This document shows positions 34,824-42,742 of a DNA stretch of 64,000 nt, piece after piece. The first letter of the stretch is position 1; the number at the start of each line of letters is the position of its first letter. The stretch spans positions 124,001-188,000 of the forward strand of contig JBIICY010000001.1 of NCBI GenBank assembly GCA_044238605.1. The letters are read 5' to 3'. Below the pieces are notes generated by a model. It was given only the letters and a program-made list of their open reading frames with translations, ran no database searches and was not told the DNA's origin. A program made the translations under genes and the position numbers. This DNA comes from UBA10438 sp044238605. Lineage in GTDB: Bacteria; Bacteroidota; Ignavibacteria; Kapaibacteriales; Kapaibacteriaceae.

Positions 34824-35180
34824 TGCAATGTCTCCGGATAAGAGTGAATAGATGCTCAATGTTAGTGCTCAGCACGCAGTTCGCCAAAGATTTTTTCAAC
34901 GACATACAACATGGACAAATCGCCTGTCCGAAAATGAGTGCTTTTACAATAGACCGATATCTGAATTCAACGGAAGTTTGCATCGTGAATCTGCTGTTTG
35001 GCAACATGAATATGCGTGAGCATATCAAATGAACTTTGTTTGTTCATGCGCAGGGAGCGTGAACAGTTTATGCTATCCCTGTTGTGTATTGTACACACAT
35101 CGTGCTGCCACTATGGCAAGAAACACCAAACCCCGCCTCGGCGGGGTTTGCTCTAGGTATGCACGTTGGTGAGGCCTGTG
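34824..35180 (+). other. 357-nt intergenic stretch without a recognised gene
   Basis: No convincing coding frame (short frames at 34817-35032 plus and 34660-35028 minus look like chance or shadow). It holds a hairpin with 9-bp arms 35041-35049 and 35057-35065 (one T-G pair), a small palindrome TGTGTA-TTG-TACACA (35083-35097), and an 11-bp GC-rich stem at 35127-35150. The promoter of the histone-like gene should lie here but no exact TAnnTTTG box was seen. Confidence 0.6.
35127..35150 (-). terminator. Terminator after the PEGA/SHOCT lipoprotein
   Basis: An 11-bp stem (CAAACCCCGCC with GGCGGGGTTTG, 2-nt loop) 31 nt past the stop at 35181. The downstream T run on the minus strand is weak (TGGTGTTTCTT). 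Confidence 0.65.
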
Positions 35181-35687
35181 CTAGTCGTTACTCTCAAGAA
35201 TCCGTTTCTTCTCGGCATCATAGTCCTCCTGCGTAATCACCTTGTCATCGAGCAGCTGCTTCAGTTCACGGAGTTTGTCCGCCTTCGATGCCTTGCCTGC
35301 TAACCTTGCCTTGGCTGTTCCCGGGCTGCTCGTTCCACGTGGTACAAGCTCGTACACATGCTCCGGCTGATACTTCATCACCCACACAAATGGTACTACC
35401 AGAAGGAAGCCTCCAATGACCGCCCCAACATCCACTTCTTCATTCTTTGTAATCGTAGTTGAAAGGGGCTCAAAGCCATTCATCTCCAACCGCACATCTA
35501 GCGTAGATCCCACGATCTTTTTATCAGTGTGCTTGTACGGCGTCGTGCCGGCATAAGACTCATCGATGTACACTTTCGCGCCGCCCGGCACAGAGTCTAT
35601 CACTGTCGAACTAGCGCATGATGCAATCAGTACCGCCGCAGCGAGTGGCAATGCGACTGCGCTTGTAAATCGGGTTCTATCAAACAT
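35181..35687 (-). CDS. PEGA-domain lipoprotein with C-terminal SHOCT motif
   Basis: A 168-residue lipoprotein: signal peptide with lipobox IASC (Cys24), then a PEGA domain ('SVPGGAKVYIDESYAGTTPYKHTD', about residues 32-85), a single hydrophobic segment near 88-105 ('AVIGGFLLVVPFVWVM'), and a SHOCT-type end ('LRELKQLLDDKVITQEDYDAEKKRIL', residues 140-165). PEGA domains are thought to bind extracellular or envelope components; SHOCT mediates oligomerisation or envelope association. The PEGA/helix/SHOCT arrangement is recurrent among small envelope proteins. Its promoter box lies at 35715-35722. Confidence 0.85.
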   Translation of the reverse strand: MFDRTRFTSAVALPLAAAVLIASCASSTVIDSVPGGAKVYIDESYAGTTPYKHTDKKIVGSTLDVRLEMNGFEPLSTTITKNEEVDVGAVIGGFLLVVPFVWVMKYQPEHVYELVPRGTSSPGTAKARLAGKASKADKLRELKQLLDDKVITQEDYDAEKKRILESND

Positions 35688-35714
35688 TCTTCACCTTGTG
35701 TGTACGCGTTTGTT

Positions 35715-35722
35715 CAAAGATA
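35715..35722 (-). promoter_or_regulatory. Promoter -7 box of the PEGA lipoprotein gene
   Basis: The minus strand reads TATCTTTG, a match to TAnnTTTG, 27 nt before the ATG at 35687. Confidence 0.5.
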
Positions 35723-35815
35723 CCGCCAATCTACACCCTCTTCTTAAATACTACTTTTTTCACATCTGTTAGCCGGCAGTGTGCCCCGTAGATTCGTTCT
35801 GGGGAATTGTTACTT

Positions 35816-38671
35816 ATGGGTCTTGCTAGAGCTCTATTGGGTGTACTTACGTGTTTTCTCGCTATTGGGTGTGAGAAAGTAGTAGATCGTAGTAATGCTA
35901 CTGAGAGCAACGTCGCGCGTCGTAATGCGATTGTTGACTCTGCTTTCCTCTACATTGACGTTCGCGAGAGGCCGGACAGTGCGCTGCGCATACTCGAGCA
36001 TCTCAAACCACTGTGTGATCCATTTCCAGAACAACGAGCTCGGTATAATGCTATCCTCCTTGAGCTAGCGTGGAGGACTGGGAACTATGAAGATGTCATC
36101 ACAGCATCAATTCCAAGTCTTTACCAGGCAATGGTAAAAGGACTGCGATACGACGAAGGCAATGCACAGCTATCGAATATCGTTGGACATGCATTGCGAA
36201 AGTCAGGTGATACAGCTGGCGCGATACGCTACTACCAGTTTATGGCCTCGAATGAGCTCCTTACAACACGAAAGGACGCCCAGGCAAACCTACTTTGCCT
36301 GTATTCGAGAACAGGTAACCATGAAAAGGCAATAGAGATTGCCGCCCAGATCGAACCGCAGGAGCTCATGCATCGCAGTGACATTTCGGCCCACCTAAAT
36401 CGTGAGTTCTACTGGGGACGCAGCCTGCTATTGTCTGGTAAAACAGAGCCCGGAATTCAGCATTTCAGAAAGGTACTAGCGTATCTCGCTGCTCCTCGAT
36501 CAAACTACAACGCAACCGAGATTCGCGTACGGTTGTCTACGGCTCGGGGCATCCTGACTGACAATGTGATCAAGATGCTACCCACGACAATTCGAAAGCC
36601 TCTTGAAGCAGCAGTAAACAATTCTATTGCTAGTGATAGCTCGAATCTGCTAATGCACTTCAATACCAGCGAGCACCATGGCGGACTTCAGAGCATTCAC
36701 ATCCCTACTAACCTATTTGCACTCTCACCCAATACAGATAGGATATTCTTAGCCTCTGCAATAGATAATACAGCAATCAATCAATCAGTACGTGACGCCT
36801 ATGGTGTTCGGTGGCACGCAACTCTTTTGGGACTGTTTATTGAAGTAGGACAGCATTTTGTCCGCGTCGAGCTGCCGGATCAACAGGGCATTGCGCGACC
36901 CGTTAAATCTGTGCGCATTCACAACGACACTCTATACACTGCCTCCTATTCGGGTCGGCTCACACAGGTACCAGTGGACAAGTTGGTTGCGAACTACAGT
37001 CGATTCAAACCACATCTAGACTTCTTCTCTGCGACTCCATCATTAACGTATGGCCGCGTGGCCGACAACAAAGACACTCTTACTCTCAACGACTCAACGT
37101 TTCTTGTTGGCGACTCGTATGGTCTAATGCTGCACACTACCCGCAGCCGAAGAGCGCAGACCTTTTCCATTCCCAATCCCAACGGCATTCAAGATGTTAT
37201 GCTGGCATTATACAAGAATGGGGATTCAGTTATTGTCTGCTCTCGTGCACTGGGCATGAGGGTAATCGAACAGAAGAAGCTCCTCTCCGGCAGCAGGGAC
37301 TTCCTTCAATTCGAGCCACTTAGAGCACTGCGGCAGATGAGTCTGCCGTCCTCAGCAACCAGCGTAGCAGAACGCCAAATCCTTGGTGAGTATCCGCCTC
37401 ATTCAATAGCGCTCTACGACGGTTTGTACCCTACAACGGAACAACGTATCTACGTAATCCAGCGCAAGCACATTGTGATTGTACGGGCGAATAGCATGAT
37501 CGCCGCATCGACAACGAATAAGGAGCTTCAACTGTTTGCCTGGCCCGATTCACTTGTTGCATCGTTTGAGCGAGGGTTTCGTACAGCACTGGTCAATGAC
37601 AGCATACTCGAGATCAGATCGAGCAAACTGAACGTCACGGTCAACATTGCTCGGCTTCTCGCAAGAACGCTGCCAGGATGCCTTATAGCATGGACCGGAC
37701 ATCGAAACGATGCGGCCCAGTTTGCGTGGCTCAGCAGCATCTCCCAGCCAGTCTCTTGCTCTGACTCTTTGACATTTGTCCTAGGTGCGAGTTCATTGTT
37801 ATCGAACTACCTAACAACAGTCAGTGCAGAAGCATCGTGGCTGCCGGACACTATATCCTATGCCGTCTCATCTATGTATAACGTAGCTCTTCCATATACT
37901 CGTGAATGCTCCCTGCGACTTTACTCGCCGGGACTGGTACAAACTTCTTCCCTTTTACTGCAACCAGAGATCCATCCACTGTTGTATCAGGATGTAGTCG
38001 TGATCTTGCTTATACTTGGAACTGGCGGGGTTGCAATTGGTATCGTATACATATGGCATCGTAACGCAGTTCGCAGAAGGCAGGATCTCGAGCATCAGCA
38101 CTCTTCTATCGCTAGAGACCTTCATGATACACTGGGTGCGGATCTGGCAAGGCTAACGGCATTGCTCAATGCTCATGAGATTCAGGATTCACGGGAGATT
38201 GTTAATGCGGCACTTGCCGCAAATAGGAAGTTTAGAAGTTTACTTTGGATTTGGAGAAGCGACTCTATTCGTCTCTCTGATTTTACCGGTGAGCTCCGCG
38301 AGTATCTGCATGCCAGCCTAAGCGACGCACAAATCAAACTAACAACTACAACAACTGAGTTACCTGCAAACAGCTTTGTTGATGCCACAGTAGCAAAGAG
38401 CGTTCTTCTCATCATCAACGAATCTCTCAGCAATATCATACGTCATGCATCATCAACGAACGTAACTGTAGACTTCATTAGCAACCAAGCTTCATTTACT
38501 GTGAAGGTGATTGATAATGGAATTGGGTTTAATCCCAGCAGCGTGCGTCGAAAGAGCGGGATACAGAATATTCAGGAACGAGCATCAGAGAACGGCTTTC
38601 ATGCCGACGTCATATCAGCCGAAGGCACGGGAACAACTGTATTGATTTCATTTGGAGTGCAATTATCATGA
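35816..38671 (+). CDS. TPR-containing sensor histidine kinase (HisKA_3/NarL-type)
   Basis: Membrane sensor kinase of 951 residues. The N-terminus has a signal/anchor with a lipobox-like LAIGC (Cys19). A TPR-rich part (about residues 40-215) and a long beta-rich periplasmic part (about 240-720) follow, then one transmembrane helix near 728-750 and a cytoplasmic HisKA_3 domain with the phospho-acceptor His770 in RDLHDTLGADL. The ATP-binding domain has 'NESLSNIIRHA', 'DNGIGFNPSS' and 'GTGTTVLISF'. The start ATG 35816 has GGGGA upstream. Its stop overlaps the response-regulator start as ATGA, so the two are translationally coupled. The signal sensed is unknown; the next gene but one suggests dicarboxylates. 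Confidence 0.9.
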   Translation: MGLARALLGVLTCFLAIGCEKVVDRSNATESNVARRNAIVDSAFLYIDVRERPDSALRILEHLKPLCDPFPEQRARYNAILLELAWRTGNYEDVITASIPSLYQAMVKGLRYDEGNAQLSNIVGHALRKSGDTAGAIRYYQFMASNELLTTRKDAQANLLCLYSRTGNHEKAIEIAAQIEPQELMHRSDISAHLNREFYWGRSLLLSGKTEPGIQHFRKVLAYLAAPRSNYNATEIRVRLSTARGILTDNVIKMLPTTIRKPLEAAVNNSIASDSSNLLMHFNTSEHHGGLQSIHIPTNLFALSPNTDRIFLASAIDNTAINQSVRDAYGVRWHATLLGLFIEVGQHFVRVELPDQQGIARPVKSVRIHNDTLYTASYSGRLTQVPVDKLVANYSRFKPHLDFFSATPSLTYGRVADNKDTLTLNDSTFLVGDSYGLMLHTTRSRRAQTFSIPNPNGIQDVMLALYKNGDSVIVCSRALGMRVIEQKKLLSGSRDFLQFEPLRALRQMSLPSSATSVAERQILGEYPPHSIALYDGLYPTTEQRIYVIQRKHIVIVRANSMIAASTTNKELQLFAWPDSLVASFERGFRTALVNDSILEIRSSKLNVTVNIARLLARTLPGCLIAWTGHRNDAAQFAWLSSISQPVSCSDSLTFVLGASSLLSNYLTTVSAEASWLPDTISYAVSSMYNVALPYTRECSLRLYSPGLVQTSSLLLQPEIHPLLYQDVVVILLILGTGGVAIGIVYIWHRNAVRRRQDLEHQHSSIARDLHDTLGADLARLTALLNAHEIQDSREIVNAALAANRKFRSLLWIWRSDSIRLSDFTGELREYLHASLSDAQIKLTTTTTELPANSFVDATVAKSVLLIINESLSNIIRHASSTNVTVDFISNQASFTVKVIDNGIGFNPSSVRRKSGIQNIQERASENGFHADVISAEGTGTTVLISFGVQLS

Positions 38672-39306
38672 TACGAGTTGCAATCATAGAAGACGACATT
38701 GAGCTTGCTAGCAGCTATGAGCGTGAGCTAACAGCTGCTTCTGACATCACAGTAGTAGCTGTATGCACTACAGCGGCCGATGCCCGCGTGCAGCTTGCAG
38801 CGACACAACCAAACGTGATCGTACTTGACCTTGTGCTGCCCGATACCCCGGGATATGCGCTCATACTCGAGCTGCGGGCCATGACGCCGTCTTCTGACAT
38901 TCTTGTTCTAACAGCATTCGATGATTATCAACGTATTTACGATTCGGTTGCTGCAGGAGCGATGGGCTATCTTACGAAGGTTCTCCGTCAGGGAGAGCTC
39001 GCACAGGCAATACGCCAGATCTATGCCGGAGAATCACCAGTGAGCGCAGGCATTGCACGTAAGATCTTGTTGGCAATGCGGGGCTCAATACGATCAGCTC
39101 CAGAGCTGGAAAAACTCTCGCGTCGCGAGCTGGAGGTTCTCCAGTTTATCGCAAGCGGGTATTCGTATCTCGAGGTTGCCACGTCGCTCAACATCAGCCT
39201 GGAAACCGTTCGTACGCATATTCGGAATGCTTACAAGAAGCTCCACATTAACAACAGAAAAGATGCTGCGAATCTTCTCAACGGCAAGGTTCGTCATAAC
39301 GAATAG
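38668..39306 (+). CDS. NarL/FixJ-family response regulator
   Basis: A 212-residue two-domain regulator. The receiver domain (residues 1-120) has the acidic pair DD9-10, the phospho-acceptor Asp54 in VIVLDLVLPD, a Thr at 'VLTAFDD' and a Lys at 'YLTKVL'. The C-terminal LuxR-type helix-turn-helix (about residues 145-205) reads 'LSRRELEVLQFIASG...VATSLNISLETVRTHIRNAYKKL'. It is the partner of the kinase before it (4-bp overlap). The dicarboxylate symporter gene begins 48 nt later, so it is a likely target or at least a co-transcribed gene. Confidence 0.93.
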   Translation: MIRVAIIEDDIELASSYERELTAASDITVVAVCTTAADARVQLAATQPNVIVLDLVLPDTPGYALILELRAMTPSSDILVLTAFDDYQRIYDSVAAGAMGYLTKVLRQGELAQAIRQIYAGESPVSAGIARKILLAMRGSIRSAPELEKLSRRELEVLQFIASGYSYLEVATSLNISLETVRTHIRNAYKKLHINNRKDAANLLNGKVRHNE

Positions 39307-39354
39307 GATAGCCCCATGCGTATTTTGGGGGCATTACTACCGGAGAGATACGGC

Positions 39355-40632
39355 ATGGCGCTTCGCTTTAAGCTATCACTGACGACGCAGATCCTACTTG
39401 GTCTTATCGTAGGGATCCTGATTGGATACTTCGCCCCAAGTATAGGAACCTCGATTGGATGGATTCGCGATGTATTCCTGCACCTTATCAAGCTCATCAT
39501 CGCTCCGTTGGTCTTTGCAACTGTTGTAATCGGCATTGCAGGGGGCGGACACGGAAGTGGTGTCGGCAGGCTCGGTCTGCGATCACTGATCTATTTCGAG
39601 ATCGTGACAACTATCGCACTGGTTGTCGGGCTATTCGTTGTGAATGTTGTTCAACCGGGTTCGGGCATCCAACTCGTTGGCGATCCTGGTACACTTGGTA
39701 CTATAGCCGAAAATCATCCCAAAACACTGATTGAAACAGTCGTCCACATTTTTCCTACCAGTGTGGTGGATGCCATGGCAAAAGGTGACGTGCTGCAGAT
39801 CGTAGCGTTTTCTGTGCTGTTCGGTATTGCCGTATCAAAGATCGGTGATCGTGCAAAACCGATCATTGAATTTTGTGAATCGCTCGCACAGACCATGTTC
39901 ACATTCACAAGCATCATCATGAGATTCGCCCCCTTTGGTATCGGGGCGGCGATGGCAGTTACCGTTGGACATCAAGGACTCGACATCCTCGAAAAGCTGG
40001 CCCTTCTTATCCTGGCATTGTATCTAACGCTGGCCTTGTTTGTCTTCGTCGTACTGGGGTCGGTAGCGGTGATTGCGAGAGTTCCCATCCGACGATTCAT
40101 CGATGCGGTGCGAGAGCCATTCGTATTGGCGTTTGTTACAACATCCAGTGAGAGCGCACTGCCCATGGCTATGGAACGCATGGAGAAGTTTGGCGTTCCA
40201 AAACGGATAGTGGGATTCGTAATGCCGGCAGGCTACACATTTAACTTAGATGGCACCACACTCTATCTTGCAATGGCAAGCGTGTTTGTAATGCAGGCCA
40301 TAGCATCAACGGTTCCTGGGTTTACGTTCGGCATCGGTCAGCAGATCAGCATGATGTTAGCTCTGATGATCACATCCAAGGGTGTTGCTGCAGTACCGCG
40401 CGCGTCGCTAGTTGTGCTGCTGGCCACATTAGGGTCTTTTCTGCCCGACAATCTAAAGCACTACGGTCCAGTTGCTGTTGCAATGATCTTTGGTGTAGAC
40501 GAGTTTATGGACATGGCGCGCACGAGCGTCAATCTCCTTGGCAACTGCCTGGCAACCGTTGTTATGGCACGCTGGGAAGGCGAATTCGACGATGCCAAAG
40601 CACTCTCGTATCGATCAACTTCTAACGAGTGA
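39355..40632 (+). CDS. Dicarboxylate/amino acid:cation symporter (DAACS family)
   Basis: Inner-membrane secondary transporter of the GltP/DctA fold, 425 residues, with eight helices and two hairpin loops. The family signatures 'TTSSESALPMAMERME' (HP1) and 'GFVMPAGYTFNLDGTTLYLAMASVF' (helix 7 with the cation-binding N-x-D-G) are intact, and HP2 'ASLVVLLATL' follows. Glutamate, aspartate or C4-dicarboxylates are likely substrates, driven by H+ or Na+. ATG 39355 with GGAGAG upstream gives the usual N-terminus; an ATG at 39316 is an alternative. Follows the two-component genes in the same direction and overlaps the next, convergent gene by 11 bp. Confidence 0.92.
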   Translation: MALRFKLSLTTQILLGLIVGILIGYFAPSIGTSIGWIRDVFLHLIKLIIAPLVFATVVIGIAGGGHGSGVGRLGLRSLIYFEIVTTIALVVGLFVVNVVQPGSGIQLVGDPGTLGTIAENHPKTLIETVVHIFPTSVVDAMAKGDVLQIVAFSVLFGIAVSKIGDRAKPIIEFCESLAQTMFTFTSIIMRFAPFGIGAAMAVTVGHQGLDILEKLALLILALYLTLALFVFVVLGSVAVIARVPIRRFIDAVREPFVLAFVTTSSESALPMAMERMEKFGVPKRIVGFVMPAGYTFNLDGTTLYLAMASVFVMQAIASTVPGFTFGIGQQISMMLALMITSKGVAAVPRASLVVLLATLGSFLPDNLKHYGPVAVAMIFGVDEFMDMARTSVNLLGNCLATVVMARWEGEFDDAKALSYRSTSNE

Positions 40633-42637
40633 TCAAGACACGGCAGCTACCAGCTGTGCTATAGAGATTGTACTGCCCCACAGGCCAGTCGCTTGATTGT
40701 ACTTCAAAAGAACCGCCGTGTCCGGGTGGTATCTCGGCATACACTCGTCCGAACATATCAACGATACGCACCGTAGCTTCTGATGCTATGCTCACTTGAA
40801 AAGAGCTTTGTGACGGGTTCGGGAAGACATGAATGTTGCCAACTGAAGCTATCGGGTCATGGACTGCGGTTGGGTCATCTGGAAAGCGGACATGGTACCT
40901 TACCCAGTTCTCGGAGCACCACTGTGCAAGTATCTCCACTGTATCACCGTCTGGACGCAGAATGAGGCAATCACCCTCCATGTACTCTGCCGTGGTGATC
41001 ACTGTGCCATCGCCGTCTGGATTGAAGATCGACTGACAGACAGCATCATGCGTAGAGATTACACGGTTGCCATTCGTTGGTATTGATTTCAAGTCAGCCC
41101 AACGCTGCTGTATGGTAGCACCAGCGCCCCCTGCCCAATGTGACTTTACGGTGTAGCGTCCGAGCATTTTATCGAGTGTTTCCCAGCATCTACAGGCTGT
41201 GCTGGAAAGCCCGTCACCAATAGGAATCTTAAGGTAGTTGTAGACCTTGCCTATATCAGTACTCTGCTCACGGCCTTCAAAAATCAGGTTGCGGCCTGGG
41301 AAGCACTCTTTGGACGGGCCGCGGTCTTCCTGCAGCCAATCGGTCTTGCCATGGCGATACATAATGACCAGCTTGCCGCCACGCAGCTCGTCTACAACGT
41401 CCCGAAAGCCTAATCGATCTGTTCGCTGCGACTCATAAGCGCCTAGATCAATCTTTCTGCCAACAAGACGCGGATTACCTATAACATCGAAGTTGCGGTG
41501 ATTAACGAACCGATCTATCACACCAGCGTTGCGTACCATCGAAAAACTTGACAGAGATAAGCCGTCATCGTCGGTACCATAAATATTGTCCTGTCCATCC
41601 CAATCGTCCTGATTCTCAAATGCCGGGTCTACCTGCCAGAATCCGAAATCGAAATCGCGCTCTACGAGATTTGCATTTGCGCCAAGCGTAGAGGTGTCTC
41701 CCGCAACTTGGGATTGCACGATATGGCGCGTGGTGTCTTCATCACCATTCCAAACAACACAGTTCTGAACAAACCCACCATTGATTCCGATGGTTTTACC
41801 TCCGATATCCATTGTGCCCGTTGTACTGCCATTGCTGTAGAAGGTACAATTGTTTACATACGTCCACGAGCCATCTGCGCCAATTGCTCCGCCCAGATCT
41901 CGCGCCTTGTTACCTGCAAACACGCAGGAGACGATTTGCGACTGGCCCTTGCAGCTCTCGAGATACACTGCTCCACCTCGAGCGGCAGTGCAGTTGATGA
42001 AGAAACACTGACCAATAAACGAACCCCAGTCTACATCCCATCTGCGACTGACAAGGGATGTGGAGAGATAGATCGCTCCACCGTTTAAGCCAGACCTGCA
42101 GTTCTCGAACGTACAATACTCGACACGCACACGGCCAGCATCGAGAACATACATTGCAGAGCCGCTTACCAGGGCATACGTGTTGCGGAAATGGCAGTTG
42201 AAAACACGAGGAGCACCGCCCTTTATGTAGAGCGCACACTTTTCTGTGCCCTCGAGTACGAGACCGTCTACACGGGTTGTTGAATCGCAATCAGCAAGCC
42301 TCAAGATAAAGTCGCCCTTGTTCGAGGAAAGTATCGTCTTTCTGCGATACCAATCACGGTCCTCGCGCACTTTCTCGTTGCCTCGGAAGCCACCATAGAT
42401 ATGCATACCATTCTTCATTGCATACCCAGCGCTAACGATCGGATAGGTCCCCTGTGCAACCCAGATCTCATCTCCTGCCTGCCAGGATGCAAATGCATAG
42501 TCGATAGACCTAAATGCCGTATTCCAGCTCTTTCCATTGCCACCGGGCTCTGCAACAGATGCAACGTAAAGCGTGTCTGCCATCGAGATCGTGGCACAGA
42601 CAACTACCAGTGCGAGGGACAGAGCGAACTTCTTCAT
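40622..42637 (-). CDS. T9SS-secreted beta-helix protein fused to a histidine phosphatase domain
   Basis: A 671-residue secreted protein in four parts. Signal peptide (MKKFALSLALVVVCATISMA). A right-handed parallel beta-helix (about residues 20-400) starting like DUF1565 proteins ('LYVASVAEPGGNGKSWNTAF') with Cys- and Gly-rich rungs such as 'NGGAIYL' and 'RGGAVYL'. A SixA-like histidine phosphatase domain (about 410-590): 'VIMYRHGKTD' with the catalytic RHG, 'RNLIFEGREQ', 'LSSTACRCWET' and second His in 'ISTHDAV'. A T9SS sorting domain (about 600-671) opening VFPNPSQSS. Each half is recognisable alone; I do not know this combination. Function unknown: perhaps a surface phosphatase displayed on a beta-helix stalk. 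Confidence 0.85.
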   Translation of the reverse strand: MKKFALSLALVVVCATISMADTLYVASVAEPGGNGKSWNTAFRSIDYAFASWQAGDEIWVAQGTYPIVSAGYAMKNGMHIYGGFRGNEKVREDRDWYRRKTILSSNKGDFILRLADCDSTTRVDGLVLEGTEKCALYIKGGAPRVFNCHFRNTYALVSGSAMYVLDAGRVRVEYCTFENCRSGLNGGAIYLSTSLVSRRWDVDWGSFIGQCFFINCTAARGGAVYLESCKGQSQIVSCVFAGNKARDLGGAIGADGSWTYVNNCTFYSNGSTTGTMDIGGKTIGINGGFVQNCVVWNGDEDTTRHIVQSQVAGDTSTLGANANLVERDFDFGFWQVDPAFENQDDWDGQDNIYGTDDDGLSLSSFSMVRNAGVIDRFVNHRNFDVIGNPRLVGRKIDLGAYESQRTDRLGFRDVVDELRGGKLVIMYRHGKTDWLQEDRGPSKECFPGRNLIFEGREQSTDIGKVYNYLKIPIGDGLSSTACRCWETLDKMLGRYTVKSHWAGGAGATIQQRWADLKSIPTNGNRVISTHDAVCQSIFNPDGDGTVITTAEYMEGDCLILRPDGDTVEILAQWCSENWVRYHVRFPDDPTAVHDPIASVGNIHVFPNPSQSSFQVSIASEATVRIVDMFGRVYAEIPPGHGGSFEVQSSDWPVGQYNLYSTAGSCRVLITR

Positions 42638-42685
42638 GATTGGGCCCATGGAAACAACAAGTGTGAAAACTACACAGAAACAAGT

Positions 42686-42717
42686 AAGGGGGCTAGCAGT
42701 TTCCTACTAGCCCCCTT
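42686..42717 (-). terminator. Terminator at the end of the rpoBC operon
   Basis: An 11-bp stem (AAGGGGGCTAG at 42686-42696 with CTAGCCCCCTT at 42707-42717), 26 nt beyond the rpoC stop. The minus-strand tail is T-rich (ACTTGTTTCT) but not a pure run. Confidence 0.75.
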
Positions 42718-42742
42718 CTAGAATCCATTTTACGAGATTCGG

